DNA of 64,000 nt from Collybia mongolica (GCA_013420905.1 JAAXNY010000001.1:6138001-6202000); one strand, 5' to 3'; counted from the stretch's first letter, positions 1-11,999 are shown. Notes: generated by a model from the sequence alone, not told the origin. Numbers and translations are program-made.

Positions 1-689
1 TTCATGTTGGTACCCCGTTCCACTCCCCCCCTGGTATTTTCAGGGCGCCCTGGAAACCCATTACTCCCCCCCAGTGTCGAAGATAAATGTCCAAACTAAA
101 TGAACGACCCATACCTCAAACCTGCTCCCCCTCTCCTGAATCCCTCCTATTACTTTCCCCCCTGTTCCACACCGCTCTCCCAAAGCAATGACTCCCCTCA
201 AAATGAGGCCGCCAAATCCCACCATTGGTCAATAAACTGGCATTCTCCCCAAGAGGTGTGCTCTGTGCAGGGACAGTAGCTGATTGGGGGCCAGACCCCT
301 TCCTCCTTTTGTATTTGGGTGTAGTGGTTAAGCGAGTACGAATAAATCGTCAAGAATGTTGGTGGTGACGCTCCCTAAGGATCTGCGCGAAGCAGAGTAC
401 TAGAGTTGTGGTGTCCTCATGTGGCCTGGTAGTTGATGAGGTGGATGTGAACGGATTAGTGAAGCCCCCAGTACAGGCAAGATGAGATGACCCTGCAGAT
501 AGTCAGGATCAGCTCTGATAAGTTAAAAATTTGGATATGGTATAAAAGGATGGTGGCCCAGGCCGAAAGAGTGGTCTGATGAAAGGCAATGTTGATTAGG
601 GATGAGGTGTTAGGTAGTTTAGGGACAACCTGGTGCAGGAGGGACGAATTCCCATGGTTGGATGGTGGTGGTAAAAGATCAAGAAGCAT
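1..689 (-). mobile_element. Poly-A retroposon, inverted copy (5' part)
   Basis: This stretch is the reverse complement of 25855-26543. The two arms have the same length (689 nt) and differ mostly by C/T and G/A changes. The copy runs on the minus strand with its 5' end at 689 (ATGCTTCTTGATC read on minus) and its 3' end and poly-A tail outside the window. Because both copies begin at the same nucleotide, that point is probably the true 5' end of the element and not a random truncation. No long open frame is preserved; the short ORFs here are broken. It is probably a non-autonomous retroposon, and I cannot assign the partner LINE. Confidence 0.7.
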
Positions 690-760
690 CGAATAATATG
701 ACGGTCTGTTTGTACATTTATTATTTCCAAAACTTCTATTCAAGTGAGTGATTTATTTAT

Positions 761-1214
761 TCGCTTAGGTTTGCTGGTGAAAATTTTGTGGCACTGCCAC
801 ACATTGATATCAGGTGACTCTGTAAAATTGTTGGCAAGGTCACATACAGGGCTCCACTATACAGCCACGCAACTGAATGTGCATCATTACAACATATTCA
901 GACATACCACTGAAATGAGCCTTGATCCCAACCATTGTTTTGGCCTGTAGAATTGTGGATAGGTTCTGCATGGTTGGTTCTCACTTGGTTGCTAGGCATT
1001 AAAAACTTTTTGTACAATACATCCATTTGATTACTATGTACATAATGACAGGGTGTTGCCTGTGAGATCCTCTGAGGGTGGTTGTAATGATGCACGTTCA
1101 GTTGCGTGGCTGTATGGTGGAGCCCTGTATGTGACCTTGCCAACAATTTTACAGAGTCACCTGATATCAATCTGTGGCAGTGCCACAAAATTTTCACCAG
1201 CAAACCTAAGTGAA
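761..1214. mobile_element. MITE with ~130-bp TIRs and TA target site
   Basis: The arms at about 761-895 and 1080-1214 are near-perfect inverted repeats (outer end TTCGCTTAGGTTTGCTGG versus TTCACTTAGGTTTGCTGG) around a ~185-bp spacer. TA dinucleotides flank both ends (759-760 and 1215-1216), as expected for Tc1/mariner-type insertion. The two mirror-image ORFs that cross the arms are a by-product of the inverted repeat, not genes. The element has no coding capacity. Confidence 0.65.
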
Positions 1215-1216
1215 TA

Positions 1217-1390
1217 CCTCAGTCTAGACCCATGATATGACCTGGAGAGCAACTTAGTGTACAGCTCCACCCTGATGGCCCATTACAGATTACTTAGTGG
1301 TAATAGGTGTTTATGCCTGCATGTAGCTGGGTCAAACCCACATGTGCTTAATATTATTATATGACCAAAAAAAAAAAAAAAAAAAAAAAA
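1217..1390 (+). mobile_element. 3' end of the same poly-A retroposon
   Basis: From 1220 on, the sequence matches 26641-26807 almost base for base and ends in 24 A residues (1367-1390). Differences between the copies are largely CpG in the 26.7-kb copy and TpG or CpA here, suggesting this copy is older. It abuts the right end of the upstream MITE, so the 5' part of this copy is missing or displaced. Confidence 0.65.
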
Positions 1391-1439
1391 GAGTTAACAT
1401 TCTGAAAAGTCAAAGTAAGTAAATAAATAAATATATTTA

Positions 1440-2326
1440 ATAAAGATTGTACTGCAAGATGTGCCTGCAACAGTATTGCTGATGTAAGATACTGTAGAGA
1501 CTTTGAACATCCCTTGAGACTGTTGATGGATGAGGGACTATAGTACCCAGACAAAGCATCTCCACCTCTTTCAGGTACTCAGAGTCAGCTACCATGTTAA
1601 ATGGGCAATTGTTTGCAGCACAGTGCATAGTAATCAGAGCACAGTGAGCTTCAACAGAATATGGGATGGGGGTATCCTTAGCTGCATTGGGTTAAATAAT
1701 GCTCCGTTTCTCAAAACAACTCTTCATCCCATTCCAAAGGTTTGAAGTTCCAGCCTGGGTATCCATCCAAGCATGGCAATACTCTGTAGGATGACCAGAA
1801 GGATCATCCTTGCATTTGAAGATATAGAATATGATCTTTTCACCTTCACTATTATTTTCTCAGGAAATTCTGATGTTATAATGACTGTAGACACCAGCTT
1901 TCCATGTAGCAAGTGAAGCATCTGTGAAATATCAGAACAGAGTTATTTATTCAGGATACAAAGCATAATAAATAACTTACCAATGATATCCTCATCAGGG
2001 ATATGCCAGACATCAGCATCTGGCTGCTTTGCCAGGCTCTGAGTTACTCTTCTCTGCTTGATGGGAGACACAAGTACTGGTGTTTGCCTGTCACCAACAG
2101 AAGGATCCTCATCCTCAGATGACCCAGGACTAATATCAGGAATCTCTATCTCTTCACCATCCATGAAAACATCAGCTGGGGAGGATGGTAAGTGTGGGGT
2201 AGGAGTAGACATAGCTGGACTTGATCCTCTACCCCTTGAATGGCTTCCTTGACCTCTTCTGCCCCTGAGAGTAGCCTGAGGAAAGATGGGAGGAGTTGGA
2301 GCAGCTGGAGTACTTCTAGTGGTCAC
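1440..2326 (-). pseudogene. hAT-family transposase N-terminus, decayed
   Basis: On the minus strand a Ser/Pro-rich N-terminal exon (from 2326) ends in an acidic VWHIPDEDIIG segment, followed by an intron (donor GTAAGT near 1979, acceptor CAG near 1922). The next exon shows a BED-type finger pattern (FKCKDDPSG, then DTQAGTSNLWNGMKSC) and the downstream hAT block ending PHPSTVSRDVQSLY, typical of fungal hAT transposases. In-frame stops occur between these blocks, and the catalytic and C-terminal dimerisation regions are absent because the copy stops near 1440, next to a retroposon tail. CpG is almost absent. The family call is based on the order of these motifs. Confidence 0.6.
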
Positions 2327-2339
2327 TTTTCATTGTCCC

Positions 2340-2620
2340 CTCACACTGTGCACCTGGTGGGGGTGGTTTTTCCCCCACTTAATGGATGAAAAGGGTTTTT
2401 CCTAAGTTTGGTGGATGAAATTAAGGGGTATGAAAATAGGATGAAATTTCATCCCACATATTTCATCCTTTAAGAGGGTGAAATTGTACTGTTAAAATAC
2501 CATCTATTAATGGAATGAATTTCATCCCATAAGGGGTGAAATATATGGGATGATTTTCATCTAATAAAAGGGGTGAATTTCATTCCATACAAGGGTGAGT
2601 TCTGGGGGGGGGGGGGGAAA
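2340..2620. repeat. TTTCATCC-rich short-repeat cluster
   Basis: Many near-palindromic copies of a GAATTTCATCCC/GGGATGAAATTC core occur here, ending in a run of about 14 G residues near 2605. A related cluster in the opposite orientation lies at about 25660-25830. It is probably the terminal region of a non-autonomous DNA element; boundaries are not resolved. Confidence 0.45.
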
Positions 2621-3244
2621 GGAGGCCTTTGTAGGTCATTTCACAAAGTTTAAGCTGCTCCAAAAATCATTATGCTTTGTGTATCAATAGAGCTGTCCTG
2701 CATAGGCACTACCTGGCCTTGAGAGCTATGCAGCAATCAACCTGAAAAATTTGGCTTAAACAATGTCTACAGAAGAAACCAAGTAAACCATAGTAATGAG
2801 TTAACACAAACATATCCATCCTATATAAATATATTTCAGGTGCCTCAACTTTGACATTAAAAAAAGGAAACAATGATTATTTAGGGTAGAAAAGATGTTT
2901 GTGAATGAAGGAATGTTACAAGTCCTTATGTTTACAGTAGGTCAAAAAACTGTCCCAATGTTTGGTCATTTTATAATGATTTACTTATAACAGAGTACTG
3001 GGGATTAATATCATTCTGAGAAAAATATGATACTACACCATATTAGCTTTGAAATGAGCCCTTACTTTCCTTATTTGAATAAAAACTCATTTCATAACAA
3101 ATTGAACAATATTTTTCTTAACTGTGGGAATCAAAATTAGCCGACGCGCGGATTTCGAGCAAAAAAGGCAACTGCTAACATGGGCTGCATTTAATAATAT
3201 AAATTCGAGTTAATTGGCCTTTTTCTTGGGATATCTCAAGAATT

Positions 3245-3850
3245 AATTGATAACTGTCATCAACAACAAATTTCTTGCTACATAATGTAAATGAATACTG
3301 TCTGTATATCACTTCATCACATATGGCCAAACAACCAATAATATCAAAGAAATTCCCACAATATAGATGATACTTATCTCAGCAAATACAAAGCTGATGG
3401 ACATGCTACTACTAGACATTGTAAAGGAATACATGATGTGTTTATTTATATGTGTCTGTAGTTGTTTGTACCCTTCCAAATCTCATTATCAACAACAACC
3501 TTTTTACTACATATTACAAATGAATATGATCTGTATATTACTTTGCCAACATCTGGCCAAACAAACAATATTAATGAAATTCCCACAATATATGTAGATG
3601 ATGCATATCTCAGCAAATACAAGGCTAATGGACACAATTGAAATTGCTACTACTCCTAGACCTATGGAGGGGGTACACCAGGAAATGTATATTTATATTT
3701 GTTTGTACCTTTCCAAATTTGATTATAATCTGTTGTTATATCTATTTTAATATCACATTTATACATTACTTGGCCATAAGCATAGCCAAACAAGTCAATG
3801 TGGATGCTCCTGGAATCTATAATGCTCAATATCTTGACAATGGCTAGCTA
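3245..3850. repeat. Diverged ~235-bp tandem repeat, about 2.6 copies
   Basis: The order 'GGCCAAACAA ... ATATCTCAGCAAATACAA ... GTTTGTACC...TTCCAAAT' recurs at about 3330, 3560 and, in shorter form, about 3770. The sequence is AT-rich and CpG-poor. No gene is recognised. Confidence 0.5.
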
Positions 3851-4280
3851 TATGAGTATGGTTAAATATAGTATGTGATAATACAACAAAAAACACTTAA
3901 CAGGCATATGTATATTTGTTTGAAGTTTGTCTTTGATGATGATATTTCTATTTTTAGCATATCTGATAAGTTCTTGATTAGAATGCAAGGCTAGAAATAA
4001 ACTTCTAAATGTTGAATGGTTGATATATATTTCAATACTGTAGGAATTGTTTCTATTATTACAAGTTCTTTATCAACCCAGGTTTCAGGCAAAAACTTGA
4101 TTGATTCATTGATTCATTGATTCATATTTCAACACTGCAGGAAAATATTTCCATAATGGGATTTTTCTTCTCTTGTGGCTTTTTACAGCATTTCTCCACA
4201 AATACAAAGTATTGTGGCATAATTTGTATGTATTTGGGATGCTTACATAATGCTTTTGATGATGCCATCAAAATTATCCA

Positions 4281-6875
4281 CAGTCGACTCCCTCTTATCC
4301 CATACCCCCTCTTGCACCGCTTGGGGCTATGGGTTATGGGGGAGTATGGGTTAGATGAGAGGGCCTATAAAATGATCTGAAAATGTTGGGAAACTATATT
4401 CTAGTGTTCTGTAAGTATTATACACTATATACAAGCTAGTAGGAGATGTAAACTATTTTCGAGTGAAGTAGTCTGTTAGGTGACTAGAAACCATGTTACG
4501 AGACTCTTCCAAACGCATTTGACGTGTGAACGAGCCCAGGAGGCCTTCCAGTTTGTGTGCGAGGGGATCATCAACACAGTTGGTGTGTTGAGTGATGAGT
4601 AATGCAGCCTGGAGCACCTCTCGACGAGTTGGTCGAGAGTCGATAGGGCATGCATCATCATCAACGTCATCATCTCCTCCATTGATTATTGCATCATCCT
4701 GAGCCTGACGTGAATCTAGCACGGCGTCACAGATTTCTTGGTCTGAAGCCACATTACTAAGGATGATTTTGTCGGCAGGGTTGAGAAGATCGTCGATCCC
4801 CATTCTATTCTGATGCTGGAGGGTTCCAGTCGATTCAAGCTCGTCGAGAGCATCCTCAACTTGTTTCTCGGCATTCAAGATCGGATCTTCTGGGTTGCGG
4901 GAAATATCCGTGTTGAGGAGAGATGAAATCGGCACAACAGGGCGTGCTGTTGGAGTATCGGTGTCAGGAAGGATACCAGCTTTGCGCCAACAGTGCCAAA
5001 TCGTGGTTGTATCGACCTTGCGCCAAGCAGCATCAGTGAGCCGCATCCCTTGGAGTTGATTGATGTCGTAAATTTCAGATGGCGTCGTCCCGTTATCATA
5101 ACGATCGATGGCGCGTTGGATATATGTTGCCCGATAATGGGCCTTAAAACAACGAATAATGCCTTGATCCATTGGTTGGATATGAGCTGTGAGGTTCGGC
5201 TCGAAATTCTCCACCCGAATATTAACGAGATCATCTGGAACAATGTGGCCAGAGAAGTTGTCCTGTAGTAGAAGGACCTTCCATCCTTTCAATCCTAATT
5301 CACGATCCCATCGCCAAATCCAGTCTTGATATAAGTCTCCAGTCATCCAGGCCTTTGCGTTGTTTCGGTAGTAGAATCCAAGCTGCTTGCCTGTCTTATT
5401 TTGAAACGCGCAGGGCTTCTTGGCTTTTCCAATGATGAATGGTGGAAGCTTCTCTGATCCATCAGCATTCGATGTGAATGCGTACGTCAATCGAACCTTC
5501 TTTCCTTTAACACCTGAGTTTCGTTTGTCAGCCAAACCGCGATCTGGGGGTAATCTGTATGAAAAGTTAATTGCTATCGAATGAGGGTATTAGAAAGGGT
5601 ACGTGCCCATAAAATAATCCAGTCTCATCCATATTAAAAATGTCCCTTAGCTCGTAACCATAGATTTTGATGAGCTCTTGGATACGTCATCTTTCTGCTT
5701 CCATGTCCCGCGCACTCGCAGATCCTGCCTCACCATGGCGCTTGAACATCTTCAAGTTACACCTGGCTTTGAAGCGAGATAACCAGCCTTCACTCAAATT
5801 CAATCACTCATCATCAGGAACACCAGCCAGATCAGCAAATTTAACCCATTTCTGGCGCAGAACTTCCCCTGTCAGAAGAATCCTGTGATCCATTGCCTGG
5901 GCCACCCATAAATCCATCATTTCCGTGACCTCAGGGTGCTGGGTTTGACGTGCTCGTTTTGCAGTCCGGTCCGTGTTTCTAGTTGTGCGTGACCATTCTT
6001 CTCGCCACTTTGCCTCTTCCTTGACCCACGAAGATACAAGCGGCTGCTTGATTCGTAGGTTTGGATATCTTGAATCAAAATACTTGGCTGTTTGTGATTG
6101 ATTCTTCCCGTTGGCGTGATACCAGTCCAGAACCTCGATGCGCTGTTGAAGGGTTGCATTTTCCTTCTTCGTGAAAACAGGTGCCTGACTGTCTTCGTTC
6201 TCCTTCCCACTTTTAACAGTGTTCTCCACCCCTGCGAATCCCTTTTTTAATGCATCAAATATAAGAATTTTTATCCACACATACGTTTCCGCTTCTTTCC
6301 AACTGCCTTGGTGATGTCACCTGCTGCTTCTCGCAGAGTTCTGACCAGACCCTTTTGAGCATCATCAAAATGACTCAGGGCCTGGTCATAATCCGAAGCA
6401 TTCTCCAGGGCTTCGACAACCTGCTCCACATCCACCAAATTTGCTTCATTGTCCAGCCATTCCTCGTCTTCCTGAGATATTGATTTCTTCTTAGCTAGCT
6501 GTGCCTCTAAGGCTTCCTTCTTGGTTTTGACTCGGTTTTGTAGAGTTTTCAAGCCTTTTCGAAGGAGCTCGAGAGGTTTCAATGCCATAATTGGCTCAGA
6601 CTTGGTTGGGTTAATGGGTTTGGGGAGATTTTTATATTGGGGTCATGTACACTAGCTTGATTTAGTTATTTTGAGCCATAAATGTACAAGTGTAGTACCG
6701 GTATTCTAATAAAAAAGTATGGGTTTTGCCTCAGAAAGGTTATGGGTTATGGGGTATGGGGGAGTTATGGGTTATGGGGTTGTTTTCCCTGCAAACCAAC
6801 TTGGGAAATGCGAAATCCTATGGGGTCCGGGGGAGTATGGGTTATGTGAGGTATGGAATAGGAGGGAGGCGACTG
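4281..6875 (-). mobile_element. Pogo/Fot-type Tc1-mariner element, full length
   Basis: TIRs of about 26 bp begin CAGTCGACTCCCTCTTATCC at 4281 and, read on minus from 6875, CAGTCGCCTCCCTCCTATTC. Just inside both ends are several copies of a G-rich motif (GGGTTATGGGG and variants such as GGGGGAGTATGGGTTATG at about 4320-4360 and 6735-6850), probably subterminal transposase-binding repeats. CA, not the expected TA, flanks each end, so the target duplication has either changed or is not what I expect. The internal gene is a broken DDD transposase on the minus strand. Confidence 0.75.
4453..6588 (-). pseudogene. Pogo-type DDD transposase, disrupted
   Basis: From 6588 there is a basic, coiled-coil-like N-terminal segment. 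From about 6250 a CENP-B/psq-type helix-turn-helix follows (QQRIEVLDWYHANGKNQSQT), then the second helix-turn-helix. A TGA stop at about 5803 interrupts the frame, which continues as LSEGWLSRFKARCNLKMFKR; a frameshift near 5685 precedes the first catalytic Asp (FNMDETGLFY). A probable intron lies at about 5545-5610. The second Asp is in LLQDNFSGH and the third in QPMDQGIIRCFKAHY, spaced as in pogo-like D,D,D domains. The final ORF (5535-4453) is intact with an acidic C-terminal region. At least one stop and one frameshift make this copy inactive. Confidence 0.8.
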
Positions 6876-7269
6876 CATATCTAATATTTCAAAGTGTTGC
6901 ATTTGAAAATTTATTTTGTGTTTTTCTCCATAACCAGTAAAGCTATTAACTTTGTTTTTATATATTTGGAATGTACAAACATGACTCTACAGTTTCCTTG
7001 TTCAGCATATTTTTCCCACAATCTATTTTGAGTGAAATATTAGAAATGTCCAGATTCAGCTAGTTTTGAAGGTCTGTGTGTTATGTCAGGGGTGAACAAA
7101 CATCTTATAACAACAATGACCCTTACCAAACATGACCCTTGTGGGAAATTACACTAAACATTGGCATAATCAACAACTACTACAGGCTTCTTGTTAGCCA
7201 AAGGAGAGGAAGGGCTCCCTTTTGCCAAGAGAGGAAGTGGGTGATGCTTTAAACATTTGTGAAAGGATC

Positions 7270-8170
7270 AAAGGATGGAGTTGATTTCAGTCATCCAGCT
7301 GGTACAGATGTTTGGCATAGCAGTCCCTGGCCTCAATATCAACCAGAATTGTGACTGGGGGTGAGAGAGGCATAGCCTGAAATAGCTCTTCAACAATACC
7401 CATGTATGTAAGTTTCCAGCTTGGACTCCCAATGTGGGTACAGTAGTCCCACTGTTCATTTCCAAGTTCTGGCAATTCACATCCACTCAGCTTGTGTGAG
7501 AGCAGGTTTCTGGGCTCAGAAATATTCTTTTCGACAATAGAATAGCCACTAGTGAAGTCCTCCAGTTCATCATTGTGGTTGTACCCATAGTCCATCCCAG
7601 TGTATAGATCTTCAAAGTCAATATGTTTGTCAAGAATGATGTCCTGTCAGATTGACCTTGGAATAGGATCTGGCATGGGTTGCTGTTGCATGAGATCAAT
7701 AATTGCATCCACAGCTTTCCTGGTGGCATAGGTTTGCCAAAGTCTCAAGATCGGTGTCTGTTTGAGTTGTCTTGAGGTACCCTTGGAGGTGCAGAGCTTC
7801 TAAAAGGACTGCAGCAGGGATAACCAAAGCTTGTGATTTTGCAGCTTCAAAGAGATTTATAAGATTCCCAATGGTAAAGGCTGGCTGAGGACCTTCAGAG
7901 TCTCCTTCAGGCTTGGATTGAGAAACTTTCTGATGAAATTGTGCCCAGGTGACAGCATTGGCAATTTGTCCAAGTGTGTCAGTTGGCATGTGCAAGGTCA
8001 AAGGTTCTCCACTAGCCCCCACATCTCTTGGTTGCAGCCTCTTCTGATCTTGTCACAACTGCTCTTGCAATTACTCAACATAATATTTTGCCTCATCAAT
8101 TGTAGCTCCTGCATCCTGAAGTTCCAGAAGAGATGCCAAAGGGGTAGTTTTGTTCTCTCCTGCTTCATGG
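7270..8170 (-). pseudogene. Unidentified TE-derived coding relic
   Basis: Fragments on the minus strand join by shifting frame: a helical stretch near 8150-8040 with internal stops (ATIDEAKYYVE, LQEQL), then 8022-7696 (GNLINLFEAAKSQALVIPAA), then an acidic part 7595-7287 (DYGYNHNDELEDFTSGYS). Stops fall at codons one C-to-T step from Gln or Arg. I do not recognise the family. The CpG-poor setting among transposons suggests an old element gene. Confidence 0.35.
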
Positions 8171-9093
8171 AGTAGTGTGCTGAATGACTCAGCTCAAGAC
8201 TGGAGATGTAAGGTCATGGTGGAGAATGCAAGTCTCCCACAATGTACCTGTGCTGCTGTGATGGATGTCAATGCAAAAGGAGGGGCAGCACAGGGAGTGT
8301 CTCACCTTTGACAGATGTCCTGATTCAGCTCAATCTCTACTGGAAATCCCCAGCACCAAGCTGAATCCTGCTGATGGAGAGAGAGGGGGCATATGAATAT
8401 GACTCTGAGGGTATACAGAGGCCTTGAAAAATGCTCAACTCCCTTGGAACTCGCGTTAGTCTCAAGTTAAATCAGACATATGTCTGAAATAGACTTATTA
8501 GGTAAGATAAGGTCTGATGTGGCTCTGGGGAAATTTCCAACATGCACTGTCCCAGTTTAGCATGCCAGGTGAGGATCCAGATAAACTTTGCATACTGCCT
8601 GATACTAGAGGTGCATAACATTTCAATCTGGTCCATACTATGGGTGGCTTACCAATGCTGATTTTTTACTCTCTCCCCTGTAATACTACAAAATGGAAAA
8701 ATGAGGATTCATGAAGTTACTAGTATATAGAAGTGGATCTTGTAGCCAGATTGCCCCGCCTCAACAATTTTTTTGGGGGGAGAAAATGTGGCAGGCATTG
8801 ACTGAGACAATGGACTCGATTTTGGCAAATGAGATGTGTATTGCTTATTTTGTCACTGTTGTCACGCATCACTCACAGTCTGTAAAACACAAAATTTGTC
8901 AGTTTTCTCCCACTACTTGCTTGCTAACTCTAGGTCATTGTTAGTGTACTAAAGGCACCAAGATTTCTCTGACATTACTAACCACATGATTGGGAAAGTA
9001 TCTCAGTGCTGAAAACAATATAAGAACATAGGAATCCCTCTCCATTTGGGGCTTCAAACCCTCCTTTAGACTCCACCTATTTCAGCATTAATC

Positions 9094-9191
9094 AGCTATT
9101 ATTATCATCCATTTCAAATGGATGATAATAATAGCTTAAGTGAGTGCATTGAATACAAATGGACCATTTGTATTCAATGCACTCACTTAAG
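9094..9191. repeat. Two adjoining perfect palindromes
   Basis: The first palindrome (9094-9136) has 21-nt arms around a single C. The second (9135-9191) has 28-nt arms around a single A and shares its outer CT with the first. Both are perfect. They sit at the step from the CpG-poor transposon block to CpG-containing sequence. Confidence 0.9.
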
Positions 9192-9199
9192 TTAGTATT

Positions 9200-10900
9200 T
9201 CATCAATGCCCCCAAGTTGTTTTGCTGAGTTGAAACAAAAACTACTTGCAGAATATCACTGTCAAGAACTGTTACTGCGCTTTCAATGGATTCATCTATT
9301 TGGCTCACTTCCGAGTCCCGACTCATCCACCTCTTCATGTCACTCCTGTTCCTACATATGCATGAACATTGAGCACCCGTGTTATGGCATGGCATTAAAT
9401 CTCGCACTGTCTATGCAGCTGAAATACCTCTCAAGAATTAACACAACTTATTACCCGATTTCGAGGATTGGAGTCACCAACTGTCAGCACCTGATATTCC
9501 TCTCTTGACACACTCAATCCTACAAAGCATTAAAAACTAACCCCCCTTGGCTTCCTTGTGGACTTCGATGCTTTCACCAATGTATTCAACAGCGCCACGC
9601 GTTTTCAACTAGTCGCCATATCCCCCATAGGCGCACCGCCCAGACGCCACAGGGATAGAGTAGCTGACTTGCTCCAATTTGAGGGAATAGTCTTAGGTTC
9701 CTCATACATTTTGTGGCGTCGTGGATTGGCCAAATTTGACACAATCGCAAGAGCCCTAAAGACTGTAGGAGCTGAAGCCCTGAATGAGCCGCAAAACAGA
9801 TGTCTCCGTCAGCGGCGCAATATTACTCTTTCAAGGCCAAATCATCAAGGTTGGAGTTGCTATATAGTGTCTGGTCGGGGCTTCCAGCGTGAGCCCAGAT
9901 CCTCTTGTTTCCTGCTCTAAATACCGATTGACCTTGCAATGACTCCTCAGCTTTATCTTCCTTATTGCTCGAAGGTCTTCATCGGCCAAGAACAACCCAG
10001 ACATGACCATTGACGTCCTAACGTGCATCTTTACCCCGATTCCTCCGCTCGACATCGAACTCTAGGCTACTTACATCGTTCTCGCGTCAGCTTAGCCTTG
10101 CCTCATGATCCGATCATCCTCACCAACATCCGGGTTATTCTATGGGGCATGACCCAAGTGCGTTATGCCCTTACAGCGTCATGACCAACTCCTCCCACGC
10201 CTGGCGCTGCAAACATGAAGCTCAAGGTGTTTTGGTCGTTGTTTGATTGACCATTTTTGCTCGTAGCGAAGGGTGCGAGGTTTTAGAGAGCGGTTGGAGC
10301 GTTTCTGCGACTTGGAGAGACGATGCCTGCATGTATAGGGAACTGAGTGTGTTTTGGAATACCCAGTGGTCTATGTATGCCTTTCCGGCCACATTGTTGT
10401 AGTGTTGCATCAAATTGGCATTCGGGGCATTCCTCTCCACCCAACATAGTACATGACACACAGATAAAACCAAGTCCAAAAACGCATCAACACACCCGCC
10501 CTCGCAACTCTCATGCTCCTCATCCCTGCCCTCACCAGCATCGGCCAAACACCCACATATAGTCAACACGCAGCACTACTGGGGGGGCTATCGAGCGGCC
10601 TGTGTCCGTCACTTTGGTCCCAGTGTACCTGTACCCGGACTGGCGAGAGAGGGGAGACGGGGACTGACCTGAGATCCCTAGGTTCAGATCTAGCAGTATC
10701 GCGTGTGGGGGGTCGCGCCGGGCTGTTATGCACGATGTTGGTGTTGGCGTAGTTGTCGGCACTCGCGTCGCCATCAGCAGATAACCACGCTCCGTTCCAC
10801 TATGACACCACGAACAACCAAAAGGAAATAATCAACATCGCCCGCACCCAGACCCTAATAGCGAGGAGGGAAGAAATTCACGCATCCCCAACCACACCAA
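9200..10900. other. No recognisable gene
   Basis: The region has normal base composition with several open frames of 70-120 codons on both strands. None shows a recognisable domain, signal peptide or consistent splicing pattern. It may include remains of the KRE6-like sequence further right. Confidence 0.4.
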
Positions 10901-10959
10901 CCTCCATAAACCCAACTCGCACACAGATCGGTGCACGCAAGCGCAGGATGCCACTCATG

Positions 10960-11810
10960 TACGACAAGCCTACGCTGTCCCTACCTGATTCCCGTCCTGA
11001 TTTCGATGTTGACTTCGACTTTGACCTTGGTCCCAGTGTGGCCCCACATCCCCTTCAACAACAAGCCGCCCATCCCTGGTGGTGACCCTCATCGGTCTAC
11101 GACGCCCCGCCCTCCTCACCACTTCCCATACCCCATCATCACCTAAGCGCGGGAGGGAAGTCAAGTCAGCAAAAAGTACCGCACGGCACGGGAAGGGACA
11201 CACCACATGCGCCACCATAAAATCGTCCTCCGGTCCACCCCAGACTCGTCCGAAAATACGAGCTCGTACAGTGCCCTGCCTACCTGCGTCGTCGCAGTCG
11301 CGTCAACCGTTGAATTCTCCACAATCATCCTCCCCCCCTAGTCCCTCCTAATTGCCGGTAGCCGGGTACACCACGAACAGGTACAGCAGTGCCGCCACCA
11401 GCAGCCCCAACACCGCGCGGTTCGTGAAGAACCTGCGCCACCACCCCCCCGCCATGCGGCGTCCTTCTCCGACGGGTCGTCCTCGTCCGCATCGTCGTCG
11501 TCCAGCGCCGGGCCATACGTATATGCACTAGCCCGCCCTTGTGCGCACGCCCGTGGGGTACTTGGAATTGGACGACATGACGGAGTCGCCGGAGATGGAG
11601 ATCACGGAGGTGCATTTGGCTGTGCTGACACTGGGCCCGTGCGTAGGGGACATAGACGGGGGGGAGGATGTCGTCCGAGGTGCCAGTGCAACGGTAGAGA
11701 ATCACCGAAGCCACGTGCGCTGGTGGCACTGTTGAGGGCGTAGGGGGAGGGCATGACGAGAGTGCAGGACTCCTCGGACGGGATGCGGGTGACGTGGGCA
11801 CTACCACGGG
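10960..11810 (-). pseudogene. Possible KRE6/SKN1-like glucan-synthesis gene relic
   Basis: On minus, an acidic segment (PALDDDDADEDDPSEKDA, near 11520-11460) precedes a single hydrophobic helix in the next frame (FTNRAVLGLLVAALLYLFV, near 11420-11360) ending in YPATGN. This layout of acidic cytosolic tail plus one type II membrane segment is seen in KRE6/SKN1 beta-glucan synthesis proteins. Upstream, HVTRIPSEES resembles their Ser-rich N-terminus; downstream, VTTRDGRLVV near 11070 resembles the start of the lumenal glycosidase-like domain. The frame must shift several times and most of the lumenal domain is missing. The call is tentative. Confidence 0.35.
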
Positions 11811-11999
11811 AGCCGGGACGCGTAAAGGGCGAGGTGAGGGAGGGCTAGGTGGGGTTGCGTCGGGATGATGACCAGGCGAAGGAGGCAGAGCGGGGTATAC
11901 GCAGGGGGCTGGGGTCGGCGTACGCAGAGGTGGACTCGCGGGCTAGGGCTGGGAGATCAGGTGCCGCTATTCACTAAGACTACGCACCGTACTAAACAT

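Noticed and set aside
456..1203. ORFs of 68-101 codons
   Set aside because: They lie in the inverted retroposon copy and in the two arms of a MITE; mirror-image peptides come from the inverted repeat.
6735..6850. Telomere-like GGGTTATGGGG repeats
   Set aside because: Irregular and matched at the other end of the pogo element; they are subterminal transposon repeats, not a telomere.
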